Counted from the stretch's first letter, positions 47,830 through 59,988 are shown. The stretch is DNA of 64,000 nt from Pyricularia pennisetigena (GCF_004337985.1 NC_043743.1:3860580-3924579); one strand, 5' to 3'. Made by a program: numbers and translations. The notes: generated by a model not told the origin, from the sequence alone.

Positions 47830-49161
47830 CTACTGAACTGCTGCCGAATTATCAAGATCAAAAAGTTCCGCATCCTCATATTCTTCTATTTCATCGATAG
47901 CCACACGGAAATCGTTGCCTAGGTATGGAGCCAGCTTCTGTAAAAGCTTTTCTGCTCGAGCTGTTTGTCCTTGCGAGGCACACACTTTGATGGTATCGAG
48001 GCTAAAAGCCCGCATCCTGACAGTCGTTGTACTACGTGCAATGTGCGTTTCTGGAAGGGCTTGATGTTGCCTCTTCCAAGTCTTCCAAATTCTGTGGCTT
48101 TTGTCATCAAGCAGGAGCTTCACTGCTTGCTCAGCATTCGGTTTTGTAGGGTGGTGTAGCGCGAGATGGGCCACGTCGATGCCATGGTGTGAGTGGTAGT
48201 TTTCTACCTCAAACATCTGGCGGTCGAGGTTGTCTTTCCCAATAGTGTAAAACGATTCGAACAACCTTGGAGATGCCTTTGTGAGATGTTTCCACGCCAT
48301 AACTGTAGATTCCCAGGCGACCTTTTGCCAGGTCGTCATGATGTATTTAGGTGGTTTTTCCTGTCTGTCCCATGGGAATGTCTCTTTGACCTGCTTCATG
48401 CAGGCATATGCGTTGTTCATACTCGTGGCGCCCTGGTATTTATGCTCGACAAAGGCACCAAAGAGTTGCACTTGTTTGAATTCCCGTTCCGTTATCGGAC
48501 GGTCGTCGCGATCCTTGGAAAGCATATCCAACCAAACCCACACCGTCTTCTCCATCCCCTCAGCAATCATGAATGGGATGAGCTGTTTCAGAAACGGTAG
48601 CTGTTGGTTGCCGAGAAACGAGAAGTCTTTCTCTAAGCCCGATGACCGTAGCCACTCCACAACCCTCTGCCCAGCTGATGAGGACGCCATGACTGTGACA
48701 GGGTCCATTGCAGATGATTGCATTATCTGACGGCGTTTGGCTTTGAGACAACCGGCAGCGCGTATTGGAGTCATGAGCCCCCTGGCAGCTGCCTCCTCGA
48801 AGACATCCATTGGATCCCTCTCCCCTTGCACCCGCAGTGCTTTTGCCTTTGATGCATCGTAGCTGAATAGCGGATTTGAAAGAATTGAGCGGAGGTGTTG
48901 GCTGCCAAGCGACGCTCGAGGGGTTTCTGTATGAGAGGGCCGCGTCAATTTGAAAGTGGCTTCAAAAGCTTCAGCGGCTTTTCGTTGTGCCAAGTCTGGA
49001 GACTGTTCCGCCGGTAGTCCAAGCTCTTTATCGAGCTGCTTCCTGAAGGACTTTGTGATTATCCTGTACAGCTTCGTTTTTTCATTCTGGTCTAGAGGGA
49101 GAGGGTCGCGGTACGATTCGAAAATGTTCTTAATCAAGGCGAGCGGCCTTGTCGGCTTCAT
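47830..49161 (-). CDS. Hypothetical protein, 443 residues, probably alpha-helical
   Basis: A single-exon minus-strand gene starting MKPTRPLALIKNIFESYRDP. It has no stop over 444 codons in DNA of ordinary composition, with charged-amphipathic, helix-rich sequence. The central part (ITEREFKQVQLFGAFVEHKY onward, TWQKVAWESTVMAWKHL) resembles the repeated helical hairpins of mitochondrial RNA-processing proteins. The C-terminal segment TIKVCASQGQTARAEKLLQK looks like a TPR/PPR-type hairpin. No catalytic motif is visible and the N-terminus is not a clear presequence. I do not recognise the family. It is divergent from DEF1 and convergent with the kelch gene. Confidence 0.7.
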   Translation of the reverse strand: MKPTRPLALIKNIFESYRDPLPLDQNEKTKLYRIITKSFRKQLDKELGLPAEQSPDLAQRKAAEAFEATFKLTRPSHTETPRASLGSQHLRSILSNPLFSYDASKAKALRVQGERDPMDVFEEAAARGLMTPIRAAGCLKAKRRQIMQSSAMDPVTVMASSSAGQRVVEWLRSSGLEKDFSFLGNQQLPFLKQLIPFMIAEGMEKTVWVWLDMLSKDRDDRPITEREFKQVQLFGAFVEHKYQGATSMNNAYACMKQVKETFPWDRQEKPPKYIMTTWQKVAWESTVMAWKHLTKASPRLFESFYTIGKDNLDRQMFEVENYHSHHGIDVAHLALHHPTKPNAEQAVKLLLDDKSHRIWKTWKRQHQALPETHIARSTTTVRMRAFSLDTIKVCASQGQTARAEKLLQKLAPYLGNDFRVAIDEIEEYEDAELFDLDNSAAVQ

Positions 49162-50579
49162 TGTCGGCTACAACGCGTTGTTGAGCTGCTGAATGTCGGG
49201 CTTTTTTATTCTGTCTTTTCGTGCACCAAGAAATATTCGCTTGCTATATTACTGTTGCCTTTGATGAACCGCGCACAGCCCGGTCTCATTGCTCTTCAAA
49301 ACTGTTCAATTGAATCGTTGTCGAAATGGTGACATGCCGTAAAGAAATCATCTAACCAACAGCAAGGAGCTTCACGATTATGGTTCCACAATGACGAGGG
49401 GAAAAGAATGACCCACTTGACGCTGGCACGTGAACGAAGGAAACACCCGATATCCGCCACGATCAGGGTACGGTGCGCAATACGACAAGTGGTCCAGACT
49501 TGACCCCCCGTCCATCAGGCAAGCTGGACCTGCATGAGCCCGACTTGGAGATTTGTTAGGTTGTTCTCTAAGCTACGAAATAAATACTACTCGAGCCTCT
49601 GATTTGCTGCATATACCCAGTTCCATAATATATAAAAAAATTCGCCATTTCAATTGTGCTCATATGGTTCGGATTGGACCTGATTATGGAGTTTGAGTTG
49701 GGTAGCAATCAACTGCTCGCTGCCGCTTTTATGGGCGAATCAGGTCCTGTCGTCTGTTGTTTTGGCAGCACCCATGGCACTTGAATCATCATCTTCTGGG
49801 GCCGTCAGGCCGCATCGCGCCTGTTTCTGTGGTACTCAAGCACAGTGCAAGGCGTCAATCGACTGATGTGGCAGATTTGTGTACCTGGCGGGTTGGAAAC
49901 TGCTTGGGGCATTTCTTTGGACGGTAAATACTCTCATGTTTTATTTTTTTATTATTTTTAAAAAAGGTTTGTCCAATCTGTATTGGTTTCCTTTGGCCTG
50001 TCAGTGGTAATGTCGTCTTTATGTTTGTTTACAGTGCAGTCGAATAACACATCCCTCCAAACCGAATCATAACAGCTTCCAAGAAGACGCCTTTTGATGC
50101 ATGGGACGGGAGTCAAATTCCGTCCCCAGAAATTCCTGCCCGGGCATCAGCAGCAGCTCCACATAAAATGGGCAGAGTGGGTCGTCTGCTAGCTATCCCG
50201 CCAATCATAACGCATCACGACTGGAGCTGAGTTGGTTTGCTCTGCCCTTTTTTCGCCTCAGTCAGTGAAGGATAGGCTTCGCATCACGACTCCTTCCAAC
50301 TCTCTTTTTCTAGCATCATCAATTCCTGCTGCACCACCGAACTTAGCACCCCGCCACATCTCCCGGGCGAGCTGCTGCCGACGATCGAACAGCTCGTTGC
50401 TTGCTTTATCGACACGCCTTTACCCTGGAGACTGGGCTAGCCGCACGCTTTCCCCAACGATCGGAAACCCTAAATCTGTGCGCATGCGACTCTTTACGTC
50501 AAGCTGATCCCGTCGTCGGTCTTGATCAACTTCCCTTTCATCATCATCTTCACACACACTTCAGATTCTCCCTCTCGGC
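49162..50579. other. Divergent promoter region of hypothetical gene and DEF1
   Basis: 1.4 kb without a gene. The 350 bp before the DEF1 start are CT-rich and likely contain its leader. Confidence 0.55.
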
Positions 50580-53500
50580 ATGTCTACTGAGGCACAAACC
50601 CGGCCGGCGGCCTCGCGTGGCAGAGGCGGCGGCCGTGGCGGTCGTGGAGGCCAGTCGCGTGGTGGTGCTCGTCAACAGACCAGAACCAACGGTGACAAGT
50701 TCGATTCACTCGATGCAATTGAGGACGAGGGTGAGATTGGCGAGCTGAAGAAGCTCTATGGCGCCAAGACGGCCTTGATCAAGGAGATGTTCTCGGACTG
50801 GTCCGAGGTCGACATTCTCTTCGTCCTTCAGGAGACTGATGGCGATGAAAACCTGGCTGTGACCAGGATTGCTGACGGTAAGCAAAAGCTCCACGTTTTC
50901 GTAGTCCAAGATACCGTTTCTTTTCTCTTGTTTCCCTTTGTATTTCTCCGCTATCTTTCTTTCTTCTCGTTTGCTTGTCCTGCCAGCCTCTGCTCAGTGG
51001 CTATGGTGATTTCTTGTCTTCGTAACTTCGTTCTCAACCCAAACTTGACGCGATCCTTACTGACCACATTGCATCAATTCAGGCCAAGCCTCTCAATGGG
51101 GTGAAGTCTCAAAGACCAAGAAGGATCGCTCAAAGTCCAAGGCACCCAAGGACGTGACATTCACTACTACTACTGGTGAAACCGCTCCAGGCTATAACAG
51201 ACCCTCGCGGGGTGGACGTGACGGTGGTCGTGATGGTGGACGCGGTCGTGGAAGGGCCACGGAACGCGGCGGCCGTAGCACGCGTGGCCGGGCCGTTTCT
51301 GCTGGTGCGAACGGTACCCATAACGACAAGAGCAATGATCTCTCTGTTCCTACCGAAGAGTCCCCCGCCTGGGACAACGCGAAAGCCGATGAGACGCCCG
51401 CTTGGCCAAGCGCGACTACCGAGGCACCTGCCGCACCCAAGTCTACTGCTCCTCCCACTACTACCGCTCCTGCTCCTTCCAAACCCGCCGTCTCTACCTG
51501 GGCTAGCATGCTTAGACAATCGACTGCTCCTAAGCCTGCTCCCGTAAAACCCAAAGCTGCCCCCGCACCTCCGCCTGCCGAGACAGTTGATCCGCTCCCT
51601 GCCGCGACCGAACCCGCTGCTGAGGAGCCTGAACCTATCGAAGAGCCGCCCAAAGAACCCGTCAAGGAAGAACCGGCTCCTGAACCTATCCCCACTGTTG
51701 TGCCAGAGGTTGCACTCCCGCCTTCTCAGGATCAGTTGACAGAGACGAACCTGGAGCAGATCACAGATACTTCCCATCCTCCTGAGACCGAGACTGCCCA
51801 CAGCGAGGCTGCTGATTCATGGGACCCTCGCACTGCTGCTCTCAGTGCCACCGCAACGCCTCTTTCTGCTTCTCAGCAGCAACACCAAAATGCGCAGTCC
51901 TCGAGGGCTGCCACCAGCGGTTTCGCAGCCACTGCGATCAAGGCTACGGAGCGTGCGGCTACCCGGACTCCGAGCTACGGCCGCAGGCTTCTCGATCAGG
52001 AGGAGGCTGTGCGCATGCCCACCAACCGCGAGGTTGACCGTGCCACGGTTCAGTTTGGCGCTCTGAACTTTAGCGGAGAGGAAGACATCGACGGCGATCG
52101 TGAGGAGCCTGAGACCAGGGCACAGCCCCCAGTCGACTCGCCTGTCTCGCATCCCCGCACTTCGCTTCCTGTAGCTCAGCCCGCTGCCGTTCCCGACTCT
52201 TTCGCTGCCCAGAAGCCGGTAGCTGCCCCTGCCGCCGCTACTCCTACGGTACCTGCAGGTATGCTTGCAACCCGACAGTCTCCTTGTTGTGTACGTTTTG
52301 CTGATTTACAGACCTCACAGTTCCATCTGCGATTGCTCCCCAGCAACCCGCTGCTATGGCTCAAGGTAAGTCTTTGCTGCTTCGCATGTTCCTGGGCCGC
52401 CACGACTGACTTATTTGCAGCAGCTCCCCAACAGCCCCCGATCAGCCAGCCTTCTCAGCCTCACCAAGGCTTTGGCCGTTTCGGCCAGGACCAACACTCA
52501 TTCGGCCAGAAGCCTTACGATGCTTTCGGTCAACCCAACATGACCAACCCTCCCGCTGCCACTCAACATCAATACGATGGCTTCCAGGGCCAGGCCCCGG
52601 CTCAGACTCAGCCCCTCACTCAGGCTCCGGCTCCCGCAGCTGCTCCTGCCGCTATGAGCTCTGCACCCAACGACTACTCGTCATTTTACACCGCTGACCC
52701 ATCTTCCAGGGCTCCCTACAGCGGTTACTATGGTAACAACTTTGGCCAGCAACAGGCCAGCCAGGGGCATCAGGATGGTCCTGGGCGCTCACTTGCTGCT
52801 TACAATACTTCTCAGGCCGACCCCTTGAGCCAGTATCCCCAGAGCGGCGCGCAAGCTCAGGCTTCGTCTCGCTTCGGCGCCGGGTCAGCCCTTGACTCTC
52901 AAAACAGCGGAAACAACACCCCGCAGCCGCCGGGTCAGAACCAGCAGCAGGCTGGCCAAAACACCCAGTCGCAAGCCCAGCAGGCTCAGCATCAGTACCC
53001 CTACGGAGGGCAACACCCGTACCAATACAGCCCTTACTATGCTGCCTACATGAACCAGCAGTACAACAGTGCCTACGGCCAAGGAGGTTACGCCAGTGGT
53101 CCCTACGGCTCCAAGGGTGGTGTTTACGGTCAACCCACTCAATATGGAATGAACCCCCCGTATGACCACGCATCCACCGGAGCGAGTGGATTCGGCCAGT
53201 CCTCGCTGCACCGCAACGACAGCGGGCTGGGATCTGGCCTCGACTACGGTCGCGCCTCGGCCCAGTCTGCCAATCAGCAGGGCCTCGGAAGCGGTGGTTT
53301 CGGCGGAGGTGTGCATGATAACTTTGGCCGTGGTTCGTCATACCAGTCCCAGGCCGGCCAGGGCTTCAACAACCCAAGCCAGCAGGCGGCTAACGCCCCG
53401 TCAGGCAATGATGATCTGAAGCCCTTTGGCGAGAAGGCTGGCAGCGGACCCAGCCCCTCTATCAGCGGCGCTCGCCCCATGTCGGCTGCCAACAACGCGC

Positions 53501-53751
53501 AGTCTCAGCAGGGCCTCCCGCCCTCGCAATCCGGCCAACAGGGTGCCGCAGGCATGGGTGGTTACGGTGGCTACCCGGGCCATCTCCAGCAGCAGGGACA
53601 CCACATCGGCCAAACCGGCGCAGGTGGTTTCGGTGCTGGTGCCGGACAACAGGGACATGGTAACAACCCCTATGGTGCCTACGGTAACCAGGGTTTCGGT
53701 GGCAGCTACTACGGAGCGCAACCCCGTGGCTGGGGCAACAATTACCATTAG
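50580..53751 (+). CDS. DEF1: RNA polymerase II degradation factor Def1 (CUE domain, Gln-rich)
   Basis: Model: join(50580..50877, 51083..52258, 52312..52365, 52421..53751), 952 residues. If the second acceptor AG at 52319-52320 is used, it is 949. The N-terminus is RGG-rich and is followed by a CUE ubiquitin-binding domain at about 44-99 (ELKKLYGAKTALIKEMFSDW, DILFVLQETDGDENLAV). Next come a second Arg/Gly-rich patch, a long Pro/Ala/Glu-rich segment, and a Gln/Gly/Tyr-rich C-terminal half with many YGQ, FGQ and GGYG units. This is the layout of yeast Def1, which recruits the Elongin-Cullin ligase to stalled Pol II after its C-terminal part is clipped by the proteasome. Introns 2 and 3 are both phase 1 and flank a tiny exon. 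Confidence 0.85.
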
Positions 53752-54743
53752 GCCTGGATCCAAGATCAACTCGCACCGGTTGATAAGTTGCGTACCCAAT
53801 GCGGAAGATGAATACGCTCGGATCGGATTGTTCAGCGAGGGCAATCGGCCGCAATGTCTACAGTCGCATAAAATCCCATTGGCAACTTCTACGTCGAGAT
53901 GCAATCTCGAATTGCTAAGCCTAATTGAATACGAGAAATGATGGGTCTCACAATGGGTCCCATCCTCGACCCTTCTTTCTTTTTTGTTTTTTTTTCTGTT
54001 TGCTGGGTTCATATCTTAACGATCTTCGACTTGGTTCTCTGTTCAATGGTTAAGGGGCTTCTCAGATTTCTTGTTTGTACAATTGATTAACTCTCTACTC
54101 GGAAATCGGTTGGGGGGGGTGGTAGGGTCTTTCGACACAAAAGAACTGAATCGATTCAAATTGGAAGATGCATGATTGCTTGGGCCATCTCATTTGGTGT
54201 GTTTTTCTTGACAAAAATTCATTCTTCTCCTTTGGCCACCTGTTTTTCGTGTATCATTTCAAATGGAAGGCAGTTGGATGGTTAAAAACTGAGTGCTCCT
54301 TGGTTGGTGGATTTCACCGGCCGAACTTCCCACAAGGGTTGCCGAATCAAAAGCTCGTCAATTCATTGAAGCATGTGATTTCTCCCTTCTTCCCGATGAT
54401 ATGAAGCATTGCCAGTCGCTCGTTCTTGTACTTCTCCGGCAGCATACTCGGCTGTCGTTAACCGACCCTTCAACAGCGGGGCTTTCCTAATAATCAAACG
54501 TGGGTGAATTAAACTGAGCGGTTTTACGGGGTCCCTTTCACATATCTGTCGCTCAGGTCTGGCGGAATTCGGGGGAATGAATACCGCTACCTTGTAAACA
54601 CATCATGGACCTCAGACAGGTCCAGAGTATTTCTGGCTAGATAGTCAGGTTCACGCCGGATAGTTTTGTAGGAACCTTGGTGTCGCGTTTGCATCTATGA
54701 TTTGCGCTTATATGTAGACCTAATCCCGAGATACGGGCTTTAC
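53752..54743. other. Intergenic between convergent DEF1 and TRAPPC12-like gene
   Basis: Probably the two 3' UTRs; T-rich in the first half. No further feature seen. Confidence 0.55.
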
Positions 54744-56279
54744 TCAGAGCTTGAAGTTGGCATTGGTCTTCTCCCATCCGTGCAAGTTTGGCTCCATCTC
54801 AGCAACACGTTCAACCAGGCGCTGCTTCAGTGGGCGTGCTTTGTCGGTACACAGTTCGTACATGGTCGTTATGTTGAACAGCAACGTGTGGGATGAGAAC
54901 CCAGAATCGACCATGGCCTCGAGCATTTCTCGCCCCTGCACATGAAAAGAGCGTCGTTAGCAAGCTCAATACGCTCCGTATCACAAATCGGATCACGATC
55001 ACAGCATTGAAGTCCTTACCTGCGACATTTTCCCCACATATAGCAGACATGCCGCCATGTTGACCGCGACCATCTCGTCGTTGGGCAGGTCCTCCCTCAA
55101 CTCGCCCCAAGTAGCAAGCGCAGCATCATAATCCCCGTCTGCCATGTCGCACAATGCAGAGATGACCTTGTCCTGCGTCGCATCTCCCTGCACCTGATTG
55201 TCGACACACCTGCGTGCGGCATCGACATCGCCCAGATGAAGCCACAGCAGCGCCTTGGCGGTAGTCAGCTTGCCGCTAGCGCCATGGTCCACGAGCGTCT
55301 CGAGGTGCGCAGCGGCGCCGGCCAGGTCGTCCATCTCGATCAGCGCACCGGCAACCTTGAGTCCCAGCTCGGCGAGGCGCTCCTTGTGCAGCTCCCGTGC
55401 GCTGTTATCGTGGACTGCGGATGCATGAGCCAGCCGGGCCCGGGCCTCGCGGGCCAGCTCGTAGTAGCTCATGACAGAGCGGCGAGGGTCGCCAAAGCCG
55501 AGAGACTGCAGACGAACTGCCAGAACACGCAGCTCCCACGGTACCAGATGCTCAGGTGGCTCCTCGAGGGGCGCGTGCAGGAGGCTGGGGTTGGGGCTGC
55601 GAAGAGGCCCCGGTCCGTCGATGGCCAGACCCAGCCCTGGAGAGCCTACCCCTGAGACCGACGAGGCCACCGGTTGGGCAAGGTAAAACGGCGATTGCAC
55701 ATCCTCCAGTGCCTTGACCTCCTGGGCAGCTATGGGCGTTGCATCGATGAGGGTCAGACATGCGAGACGGGTGTGGATCAGCGAGAAGATGCGGGCGTGG
55801 TCGTCCGACGCGGGGGGATCATGGCCCGCAGTACCAGTGAGCTGCTGCACGGCGGCTACCGCTGCGGCGCGAAAGTGACCCTTTGAAAGGAGTTCCGGGA
55901 TTGGCGTGTCGGGCGCCGGCTGGTGGGGGGAGTTGCGGAAGGCGGCAGGAACATTTTGCGGGCTGATAGTGTGGTAGATCTCTGGGCGAAGGAGGAAAGA
56001 AAAGTCCTTTTTGGGAAACTGAGGTGTCAAACGCGGAGACGGTCCTGGACCTGGAGACCTGGCTGGAGATCTAAGGCCCCGGGGACTGAGGATGTTTGGT
56101 GATGTTGGCCTCAAGCTACTGCCGGGAAGATTAGGATCCGGCGAAAGAAAAGTTGCCGCCACATCACTTGGCTTTGGTGAGCTAAGTGAGATGCTGTGTA
56201 ACAGATCAGCTGGAGGTTTTTTTTCGGTTTGGAAATGGGAGACAAAACACATGATCATTCAGAACTCACTCGTCGACAT
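54744..56279 (-). CDS. TRAPPC12-like TPR protein of the TRAPP complex
   Basis: Model on the minus strand: 56279-56270, 56209-55020, 54935-54744; 463 residues. The first exon is only 10 bp (ATG TCG ACG A) before GTGAGT; splicing gives MSTTDLLHSISLSSPKPSD. An alternative start at the ATG at 56258 would translate intron-like sequence. The N-terminal third is Pro/Ser-rich and disordered. The C-terminal half is a TPR array, with LVDHGASGKLTTAKALLWLH, ALATWGELREDLPNDEMVAV-NMAACLLYVGKM, and the very conserved end HTLLFNITTMYELCTDKA. That end matches TRAPPC12/TTC15, a subunit of TRAPPIII that acts in ER-Golgi traffic and autophagy. The last intron (54936-55019) has a GCTAAC branch site. Confidence 0.83.
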
Positions 56280-57171
56280 CCAAGGGACCCTTGGTTGTTG
56301 ATCGCGGCCTCGTCGCTAAGTACATGAAAGGTCAGTAGTGGACCCGAATGCGGTTGAGAATAGAAAACAGGATGGATAGTGATCATGTAATTGCATACGT
56401 TTAGGTATTGACTTGTTTCGTGCATGGGCCCTCACGGGGATCTGGTGAGGCTTGTCCATTTTGTGTGTTTTATTGGAAAGCGAAGACTGTTTCTCGAAGT
56501 AGTTCCGTCTTCCAACCCAGACAGAATCACATACAATGAACCACAACTTCCTTGCCCATCGATCGATCACCTTTGCCTAGTGTCCACTTTTCGGTCTGGG
56601 CCCACTTTTAGAGTTACTCCCCTCCACTTCCAAGGATCCCCTAAGCTCCTGCCCATCTTGAAGTTCCTGACCAGCACTCCTTTTCTGGATCAGAAGGTAA
56701 TGCTTACTCTCCAACAAGGTGCAGTAATCAGCTCCTTCATTGTGTCGGCGTGTGTAAAGCTTTCTTACTTCGGCTCGATGCCAATCTGGAGTAGGTACTT
56801 ACCTATCTAGTTAGCACCCAATTGAGCAAACGAATGAAGCAGCAGCAGGGGTTGCAGCCCGCAGGAAACGGAAGTTTTAGGAAGGAGCTTAGGTCCCCGA
56901 ATTTATCTACAGTAGTACAACAAACGTTCAGTCGACATGCCTTTCTCAAGTTTTGATGGCGGCTTTCATCCTTATTATTCTCGCGGATCTGCTGTTAGGT
57001 GTCGCCAAGTCTAGCGCTCGATTCAGCGACCTCCATAAGCCATTTCCGGTAGGTCGAAGATGTTAACTCTGTCTTGAGACAGAAGTGAAATACGGTCTTC
57101 TGCAGATCAGACTACTTCGCCTCCATAAAACCTAGACTAGAGGCAACTTTCTACCCTACTTTTAATATTAG
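56280..57171. other. Intergenic between TRAPPC12-like gene and MYND remnant
   Basis: Holds the promoter of the minus-strand TRAPPC12-like gene. No other gene or repeat of note. Confidence 0.5.
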
Positions 57172-58930
57172 CTTTACTCCCCGGACAGCCTCGATCATCA
57201 TCCTGAGCAACCATGGAAAAAACGCTATGCTATCGCACAACATGGGTGCGGTGCTTGCGGCAAGACGGTCGGCTTGCTCCGTTGCCAGGGCTTTCAGGTT
57301 GCTTACTACTACAACCAGGAGCATCAAAAGCAACACCGATCCCCTTGCAAGGCAGCCTGCGAAGCCATCAAGAAGACTCGGAAGGAGCTTGGCCGAGAGG
57401 AGACCCAACTCCGTTCTAGGCCCACTGACGACATGTTCCCGAATCAAGCCGGTCATTTTTGGGGGATCCCTGATACGCGTGACTACATGAGGGCCCGGTT
57501 TGCTGCAGCCCATGCCCTTCTTAAAGCAACGTTGGCGCTTCAATGAAGGCAATGGACCATTGCACAGATATAATACGCCTCTGCCGGAGAGGCAACCTCG
57601 GTGTGAGGTACGTTATTCCTTTTCTGAATCTACGCCTCGACTTGGAACAGGAATGCTACGCCTTTCTGAAGTGGTGGGCCACCAACCTGTTCGGTTGGGG
57701 TGATGTAAACCTGCCGCACGTCGATATCCGCAACGCTGACGCTTTTGAGCCTGTGGACAACATCATTTCCCAAGATGCGCGTTACACATCTTGTTGTACT
57801 CACTCTTCTTAAGCTACGCCTCTACCTGGATCTCGATTCTTATGAGGTCAACAACATGCACTACTGGTTTGATTATCTAAACCTGAGTCGCTTCCAAAAT
57901 CCTCACCAACTCATAGATCAGATCGGGAAACTTGTCAGGTTGAGGTTTCTACCCTGGAGCCTTATGTTTTCCATGATTCTAAGGCTCAAGAATTAATATT
58001 TGGAACTCTGCCAAACCGTCCATGATGCAAACGCGCACATCTGACCCGGCATAGTGGATCGAAGCGCAGAGCCGATACTGCCTGAGTATTACAGCGGCGG
58101 CTCTCCTGAGGAAGCGGACTTCGTGCTTTGCACATGTCAGGCGTGCTTGGGTTGAGACAGACGGTATCATGAGCATGATCGATGGCGACACAGCTGTACT
58201 AGGCCCCGTCTACAAAGGCTTGGGTAGTGTAGTGGATGTTTATAGCAGTGACTTCACAGGACGACGAAAATATGCCGCTATACTTTGTCTCGAGCAGAAG
58301 TATATGTTTGCCGAGATCTACGGCTCTCCTGTGCTTCAAATCCACTATAAGGCTGCTTCGGTTCGACTACCCGCCGCGGCCAAGGATCCCCTCGAGCTTC
58401 ACCGAGGCGGCCCGCTCCCACCTGGCATACTCGTGGTGGATGGAGCCATCGCCCGTCATAGGAAGCTTCTGTTCCGTATTATTGACCTACTTCACGTCGT
58501 ACCCGTCGTTGTCGCCGGCTGCTTTGGCACCGACTTGGAAACCGGCGAGCTTGAACGGACGTTCACCACCATTGGTTTGCCCCGGAAACGCGGATCCTAC
58601 GGCGATGGAACACTGAGGCTTCGACGAGGTGCTGCTGTTCACATTAGCGGTTACCTATCTTCTGCTTACACGCAGAGGGCTCAGGTTCTTGCTAATGTTG
58701 AGGAATCAGCTGTCTGGTACGTAAATGACGAGTTACCCCATCAAGCTTCCGCTACAACCACAAAGGTTGGGAAGGGTACAGTGGGATATATCGGGGATGT
58801 GAATACGTTGGCTGGATCTATGTCTGTCATCATGGCCCTGTGTGGACTTCGAGTGCGGCTGGATCCGGGGCTCAAGGACCTCCCTTCAGAGTCGAACATC
58901 CCAGGAACGTATTGGAGCGATGTGCCCTAG
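57172..58930 (+). pseudogene. MYND zinc-finger protein gene, broken by frameshifts and stops
   Basis: The 5' part encodes a MYND finger (CGACGKTVGLLRCQGFQVAY followed by YYNQEHQKQHRSPCKAAC, 57247-57375), then FWGIPDTRDYMRARFAAAHA. Homology continues in a second frame from 57543 (DIIRLCRRGNLGVR, ECYAFLKWWATN, ADAFEPVD), then in a third after about 57770 (THLVVLTLLKLRLYLDLD). A TAA at about 57996 and further breaks near 58060-58150 precede the last open part. The junctions are indels of one or two bases without splice signals, so introns do not explain them. No ATG lies in frame before the finger; an upstream stop is at 57169. Intact fungal relatives run as one protein through all these blocks. 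I infer a recently decayed gene; sequencing error is possible but would need several errors. Confidence 0.75.
58169..58930 (+). CDS. Surviving open C-terminal part of the MYND gene
   Basis: 253 codons from an ATG (MSMIDGDTAVLG) to a stop, with no internal break. The first residues match the position where the intact family continues (VMIDADT-like). The body has KYAAILCLEQKYMFAEIYGS, GILVVDGAIARHRKLLFRII, VVAGCFGTDLETGELE and GKGTVGYIGDVNTLAG. Alternating beta and helix with a hydrophobic strand before GCFGTD suggests a class I glutamine-amidotransferase-like or ThuA-like fold, but I see no clear catalytic triad. It may be inert debris of the pseudogene or a separately expressed domain. Confidence 0.4.
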   Translation: MSMIDGDTAVLGPVYKGLGSVVDVYSSDFTGRRKYAAILCLEQKYMFAEIYGSPVLQIHYKAASVRLPAAAKDPLELHRGGPLPPGILVVDGAIARHRKLLFRIIDLLHVVPVVVAGCFGTDLETGELERTFTTIGLPRKRGSYGDGTLRLRRGAAVHISGYLSSAYTQRAQVLANVEESAVWYVNDELPHQASATTTKVGKGTVGYIGDVNTLAGSMSVIMALCGLRVRLDPGLKDLPSESNIPGTYWSDVP

Positions 58931-59988
58931 AGAACTTGGTACACCTTCTATTTGGGCATTTTAGAGTCGGTTAAAGTGGCCATCAGTCGGTACAAAGGCT
59001 TATCTTGTCAATGTCTTGCAGGCGTGTTACTTCCTCTTAGGACGGACTTAATGTGGAAATTTTGAGGGCAACGTATATTAATTTAGTTGGTTGCCTAGCA
59101 AGGTAGCACAAAATGACCGACTATACTTCTTACATGTAGATTAGCACCACTTATGCAGAGCTCTATCGGGTGACGTGAGGTTGGTTGGCTACGTAGGTGT
59201 ATGTCAACGAGGACTCCTTTGACATTCGGATATGAACCCTCGGCTCCACTAGCGCCGATATAACTGTTGGTTTTTTTTAGACTAATTGGATCTTTACATC
59301 TCTCGAGAATCACAGTCATTACATCTCCTTTCCGCATATTCTATTTCAACCAGTGTTTGTAAGCATCTACTGTCTCGGGTTGGAAACTTGGCGAGGTCAG
59401 CTGCAGGTTCGATGGCGACTTAGAGGCGCAATGTTCCTGAGAAGCGGATTCTTATCATCAACGCTACCAAGACTGTCTAGGTGTCTATCTTTTACCTTGT
59501 CCGAAGTGGTAGGCTAACTTTTACGCAACAAACACTGGTACATGGAGGCCAACATCAATGGGCGCACTCATCATTCGGGCCCGAAGGTAGTACTTCTAAT
59601 AGGTAAAAACACCGCCAACCAGTTTTAGTCACGGAATACATGCGAGCAGGATCCGACGACGATGTGGCTGTACTGCTTCTAGTGCGGCTATGGGGGCTGT
59701 CATAATAATACGAAGGACCCAAGGATTCATCGACCAGCTTGCGACGTTGATCAGGATTGTATATGCACATATATCCTGAGACATGTATAAATATATCACC
59801 ATCTCCTTTTGTCGTCTTCGGAGGATCAAGGTGAGTAGAGATAGTATCGCCAATCATTGAACGAACTGCAGACAGAAAACAACTATACCGGAACTTGCAC
59901 CTTTCAGAATGGCCAGCTTTTACAGCGAGAGCCGCAAAGAAAGGGGCTCGGGAAAAAAAGAAAAAAAAAAAAAAAGATGAACAGTACC
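58931..59988. other. Gap between two gene remnants
   Basis: No recognisable gene; short frames only, on both strands. Confidence 0.5.

Noticed and set aside
56210..56258. Start of the TRAPPC12-like protein at the ATG at 56258
   Set aside because: The sequence between it and 56209 ends in a clean CCTCCAG acceptor and reads as intron; a phase-matching exon with its own ATG lies upstream.
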